Notes under the pieces: model-generated
Told to the model about the DNA's origin: nothing
The model's input: the letters and a program-made list of their open reading frames with translations, nothing else
The model's database searches: none
Program-made: the position numbers and the translations under genes
Part shown: positions 27,132-35,470 of the stretch, in pieces
Numbering within the stretch: the stretch's first letter is position 1
Layout of the letters: each line of letters begins with the position of its first letter
From: JABDGM01 sp046349975
GTDB taxonomy: Bacteria; Planctomycetota; Planctomycetia; Pirellulales; Lacipirellulaceae
Length of the DNA stretch: 64,000 nucleotides
Direction of reading: 5' to 3'
Assembly (NCBI GenBank): GCA_046349975.1
Contig: JAXMBH010000011.1
Location: 119,227 to 183,226, forward strand

Positions 27132-30100
27132 CTAATGAGAAGTCATCGCCGCTTGCTGCACCGGCGGTTGATAAAACGCCGGCTGCACCGTGCCCTGCGG
27201 CTGGGTATACGTCATATTTTGGTTCACCGCCCGCGACGTGCTTGGCGACTGCCGCGAACTCGGCGGCGGAATCGGCTCGCCATTGCCGTTTGGTGTTTGC
27301 GTCGGCGCATCCGTAGGTACTGGCCCCGGTGGCGGATACAACGTCGGCTCGCAGCCGGCCGCGCCTTGCCCGCGGGAGAGCGGCAGCAGCCCTTCCTCCG
27401 GCACCACGCTCGGGTACACCGATTCCATTTCGCCTTCGTACCAACCATCGCACCGGCTGCGCAGACCCGCTTCGCCGTGCAGGTTGATCACGTCCGAAAG
27501 CACGTAGCTCATCCGCGACGACTCGATCTGCTTCACCAGGTCCGAGTCCATCTTCGTGTAGATGACCTGCGGCGTAAGAATAATCAGCAACTCGCGGCGC
27601 TCCTCCGACGTGCTGTCATAACGAAACAAGTCGCCCAGCAGGGGAATATCAGCGAGCAGCGGCACGCGGCGATGCACGTCGAACTTCCGCGTCTGCAGCA
27701 AACCACCCAATACGACCGTCTGCCCGCTCAGCGAGCTCACCGTCGTCAGCGCTTGCGTGATATCGATGCGTGGCGCCCGCAACACCTGCCCGTTGTTGGA
27801 CACCGAAATCGGAATGCCTTCCGCCTCGGGACCAACTTCAGACTTGTTCGCCGTAATCTGCATCACCACGAGCCCATCGGGACTGATTCGCGGCACTACC
27901 TGCAAGATTAGACCCACCGATTCGTACGTGATCGAATTCGTCTGTCCGCCGAGCGCATCAATGTTCGTCGCCAAAATACGCGGCACGTTTTGACCAACCT
28001 GCACGTAACCCGGCTGACCATCGAGCGCCATGAGCTGCGGCCGGCTCAAGACTTCCAACCGCCGCTTTTCCTGTAGCGCCCGCAACAAAAAGCTCACGCT
28101 GCTGCTCGACGCCGAAAATACGAACCCGCCAAAGCCCAAGTCATTATTCACGCGGCCCAGCGAGAAATTCGAGAGCCCCTGCGTCGCCACATTGGCGGCG
28201 CCGGCCAAGGCCTGCGTGCTCAAATTATTGCCCAACGGCTGGTTGTTGAAGTTGAAACCGGGCTGGCCGTTGGCGTTGATGATATTCTGCTGCTCGGTCG
28301 TAACCGACGTGCCATTAACCTGGTTCGTCGTCGTCGTCGTTAACGTCTGCACGTCGGAAACCAGCGACCGATCGAACAACAATGAATCCTGCAAACCAAG
28401 CTCGACTCCGAACTCATCGGTGTCGTTGAGCCGTACTTCGGCGATCATCACTTGAATGAGCACCATCGGCGGCCGCTCATCGAGCTCCTTCACCACCTTC
28501 AGCACTTCGTTATAGAACCGCGGCGTCGCACTGATGATGAGGCTGTTGGTCGCCAGTTCGGGCACGATCACCACCTCCCGCTCGATCTGCTCGAACGGGC
28601 TGATCGTGATTTCCGACTGCGTTTCAAATTGCCGCTGCGTTTGCAGCCAGTTGTTAAGTGCCTGCGACACATTCTCGGCAAACGCGTTGTTGAGCCGAAA
28701 CACAGTCGTCTGCCGCTCCCGCAAGTCGCCTTCATCGAGCCGCAGCAATATCGCTTCGACCACCGCCAAATCCTCGCGGCTGCCGACAGCGATAATACTG
28801 TTCGTGCGCGTATCGACCGAGAACTGCATCCGCACCGGATTCGATTGCCCCAGCGCCCCGCTGCCTCCGCCGGCGTTCGGGTTGTTCGCGCCGCCTTGGC
28901 CACCGCCCGACTCGCCGACTGAGAACAACGACCGCAGCATCTCCATGAGCGCCGTCGCATCGCCGTTGACGATCGTGAATACCTTCAATTCTGCCGAAGC
29001 GCCGGGCGTATCAATCCGCTGCACGAGCGCCGCCACCTCCGCAATATCACGTGGGCTTGCGATCACAATTAATGAATTCGTCCGCTGATCGGCCACCACC
29101 ACGGCCCGCGTGGCGAGCGTGATGAAATTGTTGGCGGGGTTCGTGCTCCCGCCTGGCTGACCCGTCGGTGCTCCACCTTGGTTCTGTCCCTGGCCCTGCG
29201 TTTGGTTAAGGAACCCATCAATCAACGTCTTCGCCTCCGCAGCCGCCGCATGCTTGAGCGGAAACACTTCAAACCGCGACGTCGGCACCACCGGCTGATC
29301 CAGCCGCTGCACAAGTTCAATCGCCATCTTCACATTTTCGCTGCGGCCAATTAGCAATAGTGCGTTCGGCTTGCCCAACGGCGTGATGCTGACCGTGCCG
29401 ATGCGCGGTCCCAGCACCTGCTCGTACAACCGCTGCAACAACGCCGCGACCTGCACACTATCAATGAACTTGAGCGGGTAGATTTGAATCTCCGGCACCG
29501 TCGTAGCGCTCAGTTCTTCAATCTGCTTGATAATATCCATCACCCGCTGCACATCGCGCTCGCTGCCACGCAGCACGATCACATCGAGCCCTTCCACGAA
29601 CTCCACCTGCACTGGCCCCAACAAGCCGCCTGCCGCCTCGGCAAGCTTGATCGCATCCTGCGCCGTCTGTACACTCCCGGCCGTCGCCTGCGCAGCTCCA
29701 GGTTGCACAGCACCCGCCGCCCCCGGACTCGCCGGCGAACCCGCTTCAGCAGGCGGGCCCTGCGGTGCCGCTTGCGCCAACGAATCCACCGGGGCAACGC
29801 CGGCTCCCTGCGGCTGAAAGATCGTTGAAACTAAGGTCCCTGTTCCCGACCGCCCCGCGCCATCCTGCTGCAACACCTGCAACGCCTGCCGCACGCGATC
29901 GTGACTATTCGCCTTGGTCGCCACGAGCTTCGTCACTCGATCCGGCGATGTCGGCGGACTATCGATCGCCTCAATCACACTCCGCCAAGCCGCTACTTGC
30001 GCTGGCGGCCCATCCAAACGCACCTGCGCTGCCCGCGCATTCACGCTCATCATTACACTTGCGCCCGGCGAAGCTTCCACCGGGAACGTCTGCCACTCGC

Positions 30101-30638
30101 CCGATGCATCCACTCGCGCCGGCAACTGCCGCGACAACAGCCCTTCCAGCTTCCCGTGCAGTTCCGCTGCCGGAATTTGCCGCAATTGAAACAGCACCGC
30201 ATTGCCCGGCACGTTGAGTCCCACATTTGGCGCAGCAACCGCGGGCGGCTGAACCGCCACTGCCGGCGCCTGCAACTGCGTCGCCGGCATCTTCGTGTTG
30301 AGCTGCTGTTGGATTTGGGCATGCACCTCGGGCGGTGCGAACACAAGCGCCTGGCCGGTCCGCTCGTCGATCGCCACCCGCATGTCCGCGCGGTCGGCAG
30401 CCTGTTGCTGCCAATTCGTCAGCACGCCGCGCGTGGCCGCATTCAGCGGGTAGGCCGCGACCTTCGATTCGGTTCCGCCAACCACTGGAGATGATTGCGC
30501 CGACTGCATCGGTGCAGCGAAGCTTGGCGCCTGTCCGCGCGAACTATCAGCTGCCACCAAAGTTAGCAGTACGGCGCAAACGAGCCCGCAGACCTGAACA
30601 CCGCGCAACCGCCGTAAAAAGGGCTTGGCGACCATCAT
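27132..30638 (-). CDS. secretin (GspD/PilQ superfamily), large
   Basis: 1168 residues, outer-membrane gated channel of a type II secretion or type IV pilus-like machine. A signal peptide lies near residues 15-36 (CGLVCAVLLTLVAAD). Several secretin N-domains of the N1/N2 type lie between about 345 and 790 (IQIYPLKFIDSVQVAALLQRL, FEVFPLKHAAAAEAKTLIDG, KVFTIVNGDATALMEMLRSLF, TTVFRLNNAFAENVSQALNN). They are split by Gly/Gln-rich loops. The secretin core (about 790-1070) ends with VPLLADIPLLGDLF and RELLIILTPQVI. A ~110-residue Pro-rich tail follows. An extra N-terminal 330 residues is unusual. No GspE/F/G gene adjoins; the nearest ATPase is PilT 29 kb away. Confidence 0.93.
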   Translation of the reverse strand: MMVAKPFLRRLRGVQVCGLVCAVLLTLVAADSSRGQAPSFAAPMQSAQSSPVVGGTESKVAAYPLNAATRGVLTNWQQQAADRADMRVAIDERTGQALVFAPPEVHAQIQQQLNTKMPATQLQAPAVAVQPPAVAAPNVGLNVPGNAVLFQLRQIPAAELHGKLEGLLSRQLPARVDASGEWQTFPVEASPGASVMMSVNARAAQVRLDGPPAQVAAWRSVIEAIDSPPTSPDRVTKLVATKANSHDRVRQALQVLQQDGAGRSGTGTLVSTIFQPQGAGVAPVDSLAQAAPQGPPAEAGSPASPGAAGAVQPGAAQATAGSVQTAQDAIKLAEAAGGLLGPVQVEFVEGLDVIVLRGSERDVQRVMDIIKQIEELSATTVPEIQIYPLKFIDSVQVAALLQRLYEQVLGPRIGTVSITPLGKPNALLLIGRSENVKMAIELVQRLDQPVVPTSRFEVFPLKHAAAAEAKTLIDGFLNQTQGQGQNQGGAPTGQPGGSTNPANNFITLATRAVVVADQRTNSLIVIASPRDIAEVAALVQRIDTPGASAELKVFTIVNGDATALMEMLRSLFSVGESGGGQGGANNPNAGGGSGALGQSNPVRMQFSVDTRTNSIIAVGSREDLAVVEAILLRLDEGDLRERQTTVFRLNNAFAENVSQALNNWLQTQRQFETQSEITISPFEQIEREVVIVPELATNSLIISATPRFYNEVLKVVKELDERPPMVLIQVMIAEVRLNDTDEFGVELGLQDSLLFDRSLVSDVQTLTTTTTNQVNGTSVTTEQQNIINANGQPGFNFNNQPLGNNLSTQALAGAANVATQGLSNFSLGRVNNDLGFGGFVFSASSSSVSFLLRALQEKRRLEVLSRPQLMALDGQPGYVQVGQNVPRILATNIDALGGQTNSITYESVGLILQVVPRISPDGLVVMQITANKSEVGPEAEGIPISVSNNGQVLRAPRIDITQALTTVSSLSGQTVVLGGLLQTRKFDVHRRVPLLADIPLLGDLFRYDSTSEERRELLIILTPQVIYTKMDSDLVKQIESSRMSYVLSDVINLHGEAGLRSRCDGWYEGEMESVYPSVVPEEGLLPLSRGQGAAGCEPTLYPPPGPVPTDAPTQTPNGNGEPIPPPSSRQSPSTSRAVNQNMTYTQPQGTVQPAFYQPPVQQAAMTSH

Positions 30639-31009
30639 GACTGTACCAGCCGAAGGCTAAACTCTGGTTTCCAGCGGGGGCGCGCATAACCCGGCGCAAC
30701 CGCTACGATCCGCATAACCGGAATAATCGGCAAAGTTTGCCCGGTTTCCCAAGAATTCTGGGAAGAGTTCGCCAACTTCTACGCTGGCAATGCCTGCTGC
30801 AAGCAACGAATAACTCGGCTGCGGCGTGTTCAACTGCACAGCACCACTAGTAGCCTAGCTACAGAAACGCCGTCCGATAGCCGGACCGCCACGCGGTCCG
30901 GAGTGTAGCGGCAAAACACCGTCAGTCCAACGTCGACGCTGGCCACATGAGCGCACAAACATCTCGCCGCACCGCTCCTCCGGCGTTGGCGGCCAATTGA
31001 CAGCAACTC
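30639..31009. other. intergenic with palindrome 30881-30901
   Basis: About 370 bases between two minus-strand genes. It contains arms CCGGACCGC/GCGGTCCGG around CAC, preceded by GATAG. The same palindrome occurs in longer form at 39337-39366. No T-run is on the minus-strand side, so it is a dispersed element and not a clear terminator. No gene is seen. Confidence 0.6.
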
Positions 31010-31657
31010 CTACGGCCCCGTCCCAGGCACCGCCGCCGGCTGCTCAAATTGAATCTCCCCAAACCCCAATGGATCCGGCTCCGCTGCACTCGGATCCGGC
31101 TCAGGTGCCGCAGGAGCACCTGGCCCTTGCGCTCCCGCCGGTCCGCTCGCCGCCGGCCCGGCACCCGTTTCGCCCGCCACCGCCGCGCCCGGCCCCTCCG
31201 GCGACGTCCCCGGCGTGCCATTCTTCGGATCCTTCGCCGCCAGTTCCTTCAGCTTCTTCTGCATCGTATCGATCTGCTTTACGCGCGATTGGCACGTTTT
31301 GCTCAGCTTGTCGACCGGCACCGTCTTATCTTCTGAGGTCCGCTCCGCGCCGCGGCCTTTCATGATCCGTATCGTCACCGTCGTGAGATTCGGGTCATGC
31401 TTCACGTAATGCGCCACAGTCTTGAACTTGCCCGACTGATCGCTCCACTCCTGCACCTTCACGAGATTCACGTACCGCTCGGCCATCGTCTTGAGTGCGC
31501 GGTCTTCCGACTTCGTCAGATCCCAATAAAACTTCTCCACACCGATCGGCGCCGGTGCTTCCTTCTCTGTACCACCCGGCACCTCCTGCGCGCGAACCGC
31601 GTTTGCACACAGGACAAAGATGCAACACGCAACCCAACAACCTTGCAGGCTCTTCAT
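31010..31657 (-). CDS. exported SHD1-like domain protein
   Basis: 215 residues from the ATG at 31657 (GAGGTG just upstream). Signal peptide MKSLQGCWVACCIFVLCANA, cut near VRAQ. Residues ~50-115 (VKVQEWSDQSGKFKTVAHYV, then EDKTVPVDKLSKTCQSRVKQI) match the SHD1 pattern: W-x-x-x-G-K-F with a later VP-x-x-KLS. This is widespread in exported planctomycete proteins and named after yeast Sla1. The C-terminal ~90 residues are Pro/Gly/Ala-rich and end near QFEQPAAVPGTGP. It lies upstream of the secretin on the same strand, 370 bases away; association is possible. Confidence 0.75.
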   Translation of the reverse strand: MKSLQGCWVACCIFVLCANAVRAQEVPGGTEKEAPAPIGVEKFYWDLTKSEDRALKTMAERYVNLVKVQEWSDQSGKFKTVAHYVKHDPNLTTVTIRIMKGRGAERTSEDKTVPVDKLSKTCQSRVKQIDTMQKKLKELAAKDPKNGTPGTSPEGPGAAVAGETGAGPAASGPAGAQGPGAPAAPEPDPSAAEPDPLGFGEIQFEQPAAVPGTGP

Positions 31658-31718
31658 AAACACCTCGATCAATCAACAACGGCTCTTTAGCGCAAGCACT
31701 GCCACAATCACTCATCTG

Positions 31719-31756
31719 GTCCCCTCCCCTTCGACGGGGAGGATTAGGGAGGGGTG
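31719..31756. repeat. dispersed CCCCTCCCC palindrome, copy 1
   Basis: GGTCCCCTCCCC-TTCGACGGGGAGGATTAGGGAGGGGTG type unit: a C-rich arm, TCGA centre, and a G-rich arm with TTAGGGAGGGG. Closely related copies lie at 41979 and 42223. All are intergenic. The surrounding 260-base gap holds nothing else. Confidence 0.8.
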
Positions 31757-31917
31757 AACCGCGTGCACAAATTGAGCGTCCCGGCAACCGTAGCCCAGCC
31801 GTGACCGACATTCATCCACAGCGGGCTAACCGCGCGGCAACTGGTCGACTATCACCGCATGCCGGCTGAAATGACGACAACCTCATTCGCAATTCAGCAA
31901 CACGCTATCCCTGAGCT

Positions 31918-33390
31918 TCAGCTCACCGCTACCGTCACCGTCTTCAACTCAGTGTAGTTCGCCAGGGCCGCTTCGCCCAGTTCGCGGCCGATGCCGCTCT
32001 GCTTGAACCCACCAAACGGGGCAGCCGCATCGAACACATCGTAGCAGTTGACCCACACCGTGCCGGCCCGCACTTTCGCCGCAAATCGATGGGCCTTCGC
32101 CACATCCCGCGTCCAAACCGCCGCCGCGAGGCCGTAGTTCGTGTCATTCGCCCGCCGAATCATCTCGTCGACATTCTTGAACTTCAGCACGCTCAGCACC
32201 GGTCCGAAAATCTCTTCGCGGGCAATCCGCATGTTGTCCGTCACGCCGGCGAACAACGTCGGCTCCACAAAATAACCGCGATCGCCAATTCGCTTGCCAC
32301 CCGTTAAGCACTCGGCGCCGTCCTGCTTCCCGTACTCTACGTACCGCAGAATCTTGTCGAACTGTGCCTGATCGACCTGCGGCCCTTGCTGCGTTTCCGG
32401 ATCGAACGGATCGCCCACGCGGCGATCTTCGTTCCGCTCCCGCAGCCGATCGATTACCTCGTCGTGCACGCGCTCTTCCACATACAGCCGGCTGCCCGCA
32501 CAGCAGCACTGGCCTTGGTTGAAGTACAGGCCGAAGTGTGCGCCTTCGATCGCCGAATCCAAGTCCGCATCGGCGAAGATGACGTTGGGGCTCTTGCCGC
32601 CAAGTTCGAACGTAAGCCGCTTGAACGTGTCCGCCGCCTCGCGCTGAATGATCTTCGCCGTCGTACCTTCGCCCGTGAACGCGATCTTGTCGACGCCCGG
32701 ATGCTTCACCAGCGCCGCACCGGCCGTCGGCCCGAAACCGGGCACCACATTAATAACGCCATCCGGAATCCCGGCCTTCTGCGCGAGCCGCGCCATCCGC
32801 AAACAGGTGAGCGGCGTCTGCTCCGCCGGCTTCATCACGATTGTACAGCCCGCCGCCAGGGCCGGGCCCCACTTCCACGCGACCATCAGCGCCGGAAAAT
32901 TCCACGGAATGATCTGCCCGACCACGCCCACCGGCTCGCGCCGCGTATAGCAAAAATAGTCGCCGCGAATCGGAATCGTTCGCCCTTCGATCTTGTCAGC
33001 CCATCCTGCATAGTAGCGCAAGCAGTCGATCACGAGCGGAATATCGGCTGTCCGTGAATCGCTGATCGGCTTGCCGTTGTCCAGCGTCTCAAGCGCCGCG
33101 AGTTCATCGGCCTCCTCGGCAATGAGATCAGCCAGCTTGTTGATGAGCGCACCACGATCCCGCGCATCCATCTTCGACCACGGGCCGTTCTCAAACGCGT
33201 TGCGCGCCGCATCCACGGCCGCATCCACATCTTCCTTATCCCCTTCCGCGACTTCGCAAATCACTTCCTCCGTCGCCGGGTGAATCGTCTCAAACGTCTT
33301 CCCACTGTTCGACGGAACCCACTTGCCGCCAATGAAACACTGCGTCTGTCGAACTTGTGGCTTGCGAATCGTCTTCGTAACCGTAGCCAT
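31918..33390 (-). CDS. aldehyde dehydrogenase (NAD(P)-dependent)
   Basis: 490 residues, full-length ALDH superfamily enzyme oxidising an aldehyde to the acid. AGGAG lies upstream of the ATG. Motifs: cofactor region IIPWNFPALMVAWKWGPALA, Lys in VMKPAEQTP, NAD-fold GFGPTAGAALVKHPGVDKIAF, catalytic Glu in FELGGKSPN, catalytic Cys in NQGQCCCAGSR, and IFGPVLSVLKF. The sequence belongs to the betaine/retinal-type branch, but substrate is not predictable. It is monocistronic. It could complement the alcohol and formaldehyde dehydrogenases elsewhere in the window, though nothing links them in position. Confidence 0.95.
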   Translation of the reverse strand: MATVTKTIRKPQVRQTQCFIGGKWVPSNSGKTFETIHPATEEVICEVAEGDKEDVDAAVDAARNAFENGPWSKMDARDRGALINKLADLIAEEADELAALETLDNGKPISDSRTADIPLVIDCLRYYAGWADKIEGRTIPIRGDYFCYTRREPVGVVGQIIPWNFPALMVAWKWGPALAAGCTIVMKPAEQTPLTCLRMARLAQKAGIPDGVINVVPGFGPTAGAALVKHPGVDKIAFTGEGTTAKIIQREAADTFKRLTFELGGKSPNVIFADADLDSAIEGAHFGLYFNQGQCCCAGSRLYVEERVHDEVIDRLRERNEDRRVGDPFDPETQQGPQVDQAQFDKILRYVEYGKQDGAECLTGGKRIGDRGYFVEPTLFAGVTDNMRIAREEIFGPVLSVLKFKNVDEMIRRANDTNYGLAAAVWTRDVAKAHRFAAKVRAGTVWVNCYDVFDAAAPFGGFKQSGIGRELGEAALANYTELKTVTVAVS

Positions 33391-33699
33391 ACTTCAAGAC
33401 TCCTGCGCGAGAGGATAGAGCGGACTGCCACGAACGAGGCAAAAGAAAAAAGATAAGCGAGGAGCGGGCAGCTCCCGCCTGAGTGTGATCGCCAATTGTA
33501 CCGTGGGGGGGGTAGCGTTGTCACGCTGAACAAAATGATGACCAGCGGTATTTGGCTTGTTCCCGATCGCAACCATCCCGGAATATTAGACGCCACCGCC
33601 GATGAATATTAGACTACGATCGTAGAGCTAGCCTAGAGTTGCCAGTGGGTTCGACGGACAATAGGCTCGAAAGCCTCTTCCACCAAACGGCGTGCAAAT
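33391..33699. other. intergenic, no gene seen
   Basis: About 309 bases between divergent genes; a run of eight G at about 33505 and no supported open frame. It presumably contains both promoters. Confidence 0.4.
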
Positions 33700-34698
33700 A
33701 TGTCCTACGACTCTCCTCTCGCCGAGCTGCCCAAAAGCCTGCAGTCAATGATCGCCGATGCTCAACAGGCAATCGCCGACTGGGATCCGGAGGAAGACTC
33801 CGACTCGGATACTCTCCAATTTGTGCGAGAGTCGACTCTGCGGCTCAGCCGCGGCGAATACGAGGAGCGACTCTATTGGGAATGCCTCGCGGAAGATCTG
33901 GAAGAGGCCGGGGACTGGCGGGGCGCTCTAGCTAGTTATGAGCGAATTCTGAAACTCCCTGGACTGGATTCGATCTATGCCGCCCAGGCCTGCTCCGCCG
34001 TGGCGCTGATTCAACGCCTGTTTGGCGAATATGAAGCCGAATTAGCCTCGCGCCGATTGGCTACCGAAAAATCCGACGACGGTTCACGGATACTCACGCG
34101 TCACTATATCGCGAACGAAGCGGCAGCATTGCAGCGCCTCGGATTCACACGGCAGGCGCGCCGGCTTGTTCACCGTACGCTCGCTTGGCGCCAAAGCGAA
34201 GGCGAAATTGTCGATTACCTTGGTATCGCCCGCTTGCTCATCGTCTCCGCTAGGTGCGACCTGGCACGTAAAAAGCCGGCTTCAGCTGCCGAATCATTGC
34301 AGGCTGCGTGGGCTTGGTTGGAAGCACTTGTCCAGGAGTATGCCGGCGAACATAAAGATTTGCTGCGCTCGGCCAGCGGCATTCATCTCGCCCACGTTTG
34401 GTGGTGGCATACCGAGGCGAATCGGCGGCGCCTGGCCGGCGAAGGAGACACGGAGATCGCGGCTCTCGAACAGGCTATCGAAAAGGCGCGCCTGTGCTTC
34501 GACCCCGACGGCTGGCGAGCGCATTGGGACGACCTTACGCTAATGCAACTCCTCCTGCAAATGTCGGAAGCCTACGGCCGGCACAACCGACCAACCGAAG
34601 CTACGGCGTTTCGCTCCGAGGCGGAAGAGATTTTCAAACGTCGGCGATTCCCAGAGGCGACAAAATTAAGCACGGCGTTCCTAAAGAGGCTCCCATGA
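33700..34698 (+). CDS. TPR-like helical repeat protein
   Basis: 332 residues, soluble, all-helical in character and rich in Ala, Leu, Arg and Glu. TPR-like units are seen at about 55-90 (YEERLYWECLAEDLEEAGDW, RGALASYERILKLPG), 130-165 (RHYIANEAAALQRLGFTRQAR), 190-230 and 275-315 (LQMSEAYGRHNRPTEATAFR). No enzymatic motif is present. It is likely a scaffold. No ribosome binding site is obvious, and the first ~40 residues are acidic. It sits next to the convergent toxin-antitoxin pair without evident relation. Confidence 0.75.
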   Translation: MSYDSPLAELPKSLQSMIADAQQAIADWDPEEDSDSDTLQFVRESTLRLSRGEYEERLYWECLAEDLEEAGDWRGALASYERILKLPGLDSIYAAQACSAVALIQRLFGEYEAELASRRLATEKSDDGSRILTRHYIANEAAALQRLGFTRQARRLVHRTLAWRQSEGEIVDYLGIARLLIVSARCDLARKKPASAAESLQAAWAWLEALVQEYAGEHKDLLRSASGIHLAHVWWWHTEANRRRLAGEGDTEIAALEQAIEKARLCFDPDGWRAHWDDLTLMQLLLQMSEAYGRHNRPTEATAFRSEAEEIFKRRRFPEATKLSTAFLKRLP

Positions 34699-34741
34699 GC
34701 AGCGAGCTTGCACATCGAGACGATTGATGACGCAGTTCGCA

Positions 34742-35167
34742 TCACTGCAGCCAATTCTCGACCCGTAGCCCAGGAACCTGTTGGAAGTCGCGCAGATTCG
34801 CAGACAGCAGCAATGCGTTGTTCTCAAGTGCGATTGACGCGATTTTTAAGTCTTGAGTGCCAATTCGAATTCGCTGCTTCCGCAATCTTTCGAACCGGAC
34901 GGCCGAATAGTTATCGAAACGCAGAATGTCCCAAGCTTGAAAGAAACGCAAGAGATTGAACAATTGGTCATATGGCCTGACCTCGTCGGCGACATCGCGT
35001 GCGCGGCGAATCTCCGCAAGCCAGCCGCGCATATGCTCCTCGAAAGTGATGATGCTCGTCCAAAAGTCTTGATCGAGCGACGCGTCGATACGCGATTTCA
35101 GGACGTCATAAGAACTTCCTCTTGCGACCTGAAGGATCATGAAATGGTCGGTGTCGAAGATGATCAC
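34742..35167 (-). CDS. PIN-domain toxin (VapC-like)
   Basis: 141 residues with the PIN nuclease fold. Acidic residues expected at the metal site are present: Asp5 in IIFDTDHFM, Glu in IITFEEHMRGW, and Asp in IGTQDLKIASIAL, followed by the closing LLSANLRDFQQVPGL. Such toxins cut tRNA or other RNA and are neutralised by the product of the adjacent gene. The start codon overlaps the stop of the small upstream gene by 4 bases (ATGA), the usual antitoxin-first layout. The exact PIN subgroup is not the classic VapC but one common in cyanobacteria and planctomycetes. Confidence 0.87.
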   Translation of the reverse strand: MIIFDTDHFMILQVARGSSYDVLKSRIDASLDQDFWTSIITFEEHMRGWLAEIRRARDVADEVRPYDQLFNLLRFFQAWDILRFDNYSAVRFERLRKQRIRIGTQDLKIASIALENNALLLSANLRDFQQVPGLRVENWLQ

Positions 35168-35373
35168 GATTCACCTTGGCGGATGGACGCCCGGTCATCG
35201 TCGCGAATACGCTGAACTTCCCGCTGGAGGTCCTCAATTCGCGGATCATCAGCAAACATGCCGACCACACTCCGCCACGCCCCCTTCGGAGGTCGGCTTT
35301 GCATCGTATTCAAGAGTTCCGTGAATCGCGATTCAAGGGCAGCGACGCGTTCTTCAATCGTTTGCTGCGGCAT
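35164..35373 (-). CDS. putative antitoxin of the PIN toxin
   Basis: 69 residues from the ATG at 35373, chosen because GAAGG lies 8 bases upstream. The N-terminus is a short coiled coil (QTIEERVAALESRFTELLNT), followed by a linker with WRSVVGMFADDPRIEDLQRE, Trp/Phe-rich before an acidic helix. This heptad helix plus F-x-DDP element is the layout I associate with antitoxins of cyanobacterial and planctomycete PIN pairs; it has no ribbon-helix-helix or AbrB DNA-binding fold, so autoregulation is not obvious. It overlaps the toxin gene by 4 bases. Confidence 0.75.
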   Translation of the reverse strand: MPQQTIEERVAALESRFTELLNTMQSRPPKGAWRSVVGMFADDPRIEDLQREVQRIRDDDRASIRQGES

Positions 35374-35470
35374 AGATTTTGACCTTCGAGCCGGTCTAAC
35401 GGATTTGGATTTGCTCAATTATAGCTGACGGAACGCTCAAAACCCAATCCGCCTCACGGTGATTGGTGGT

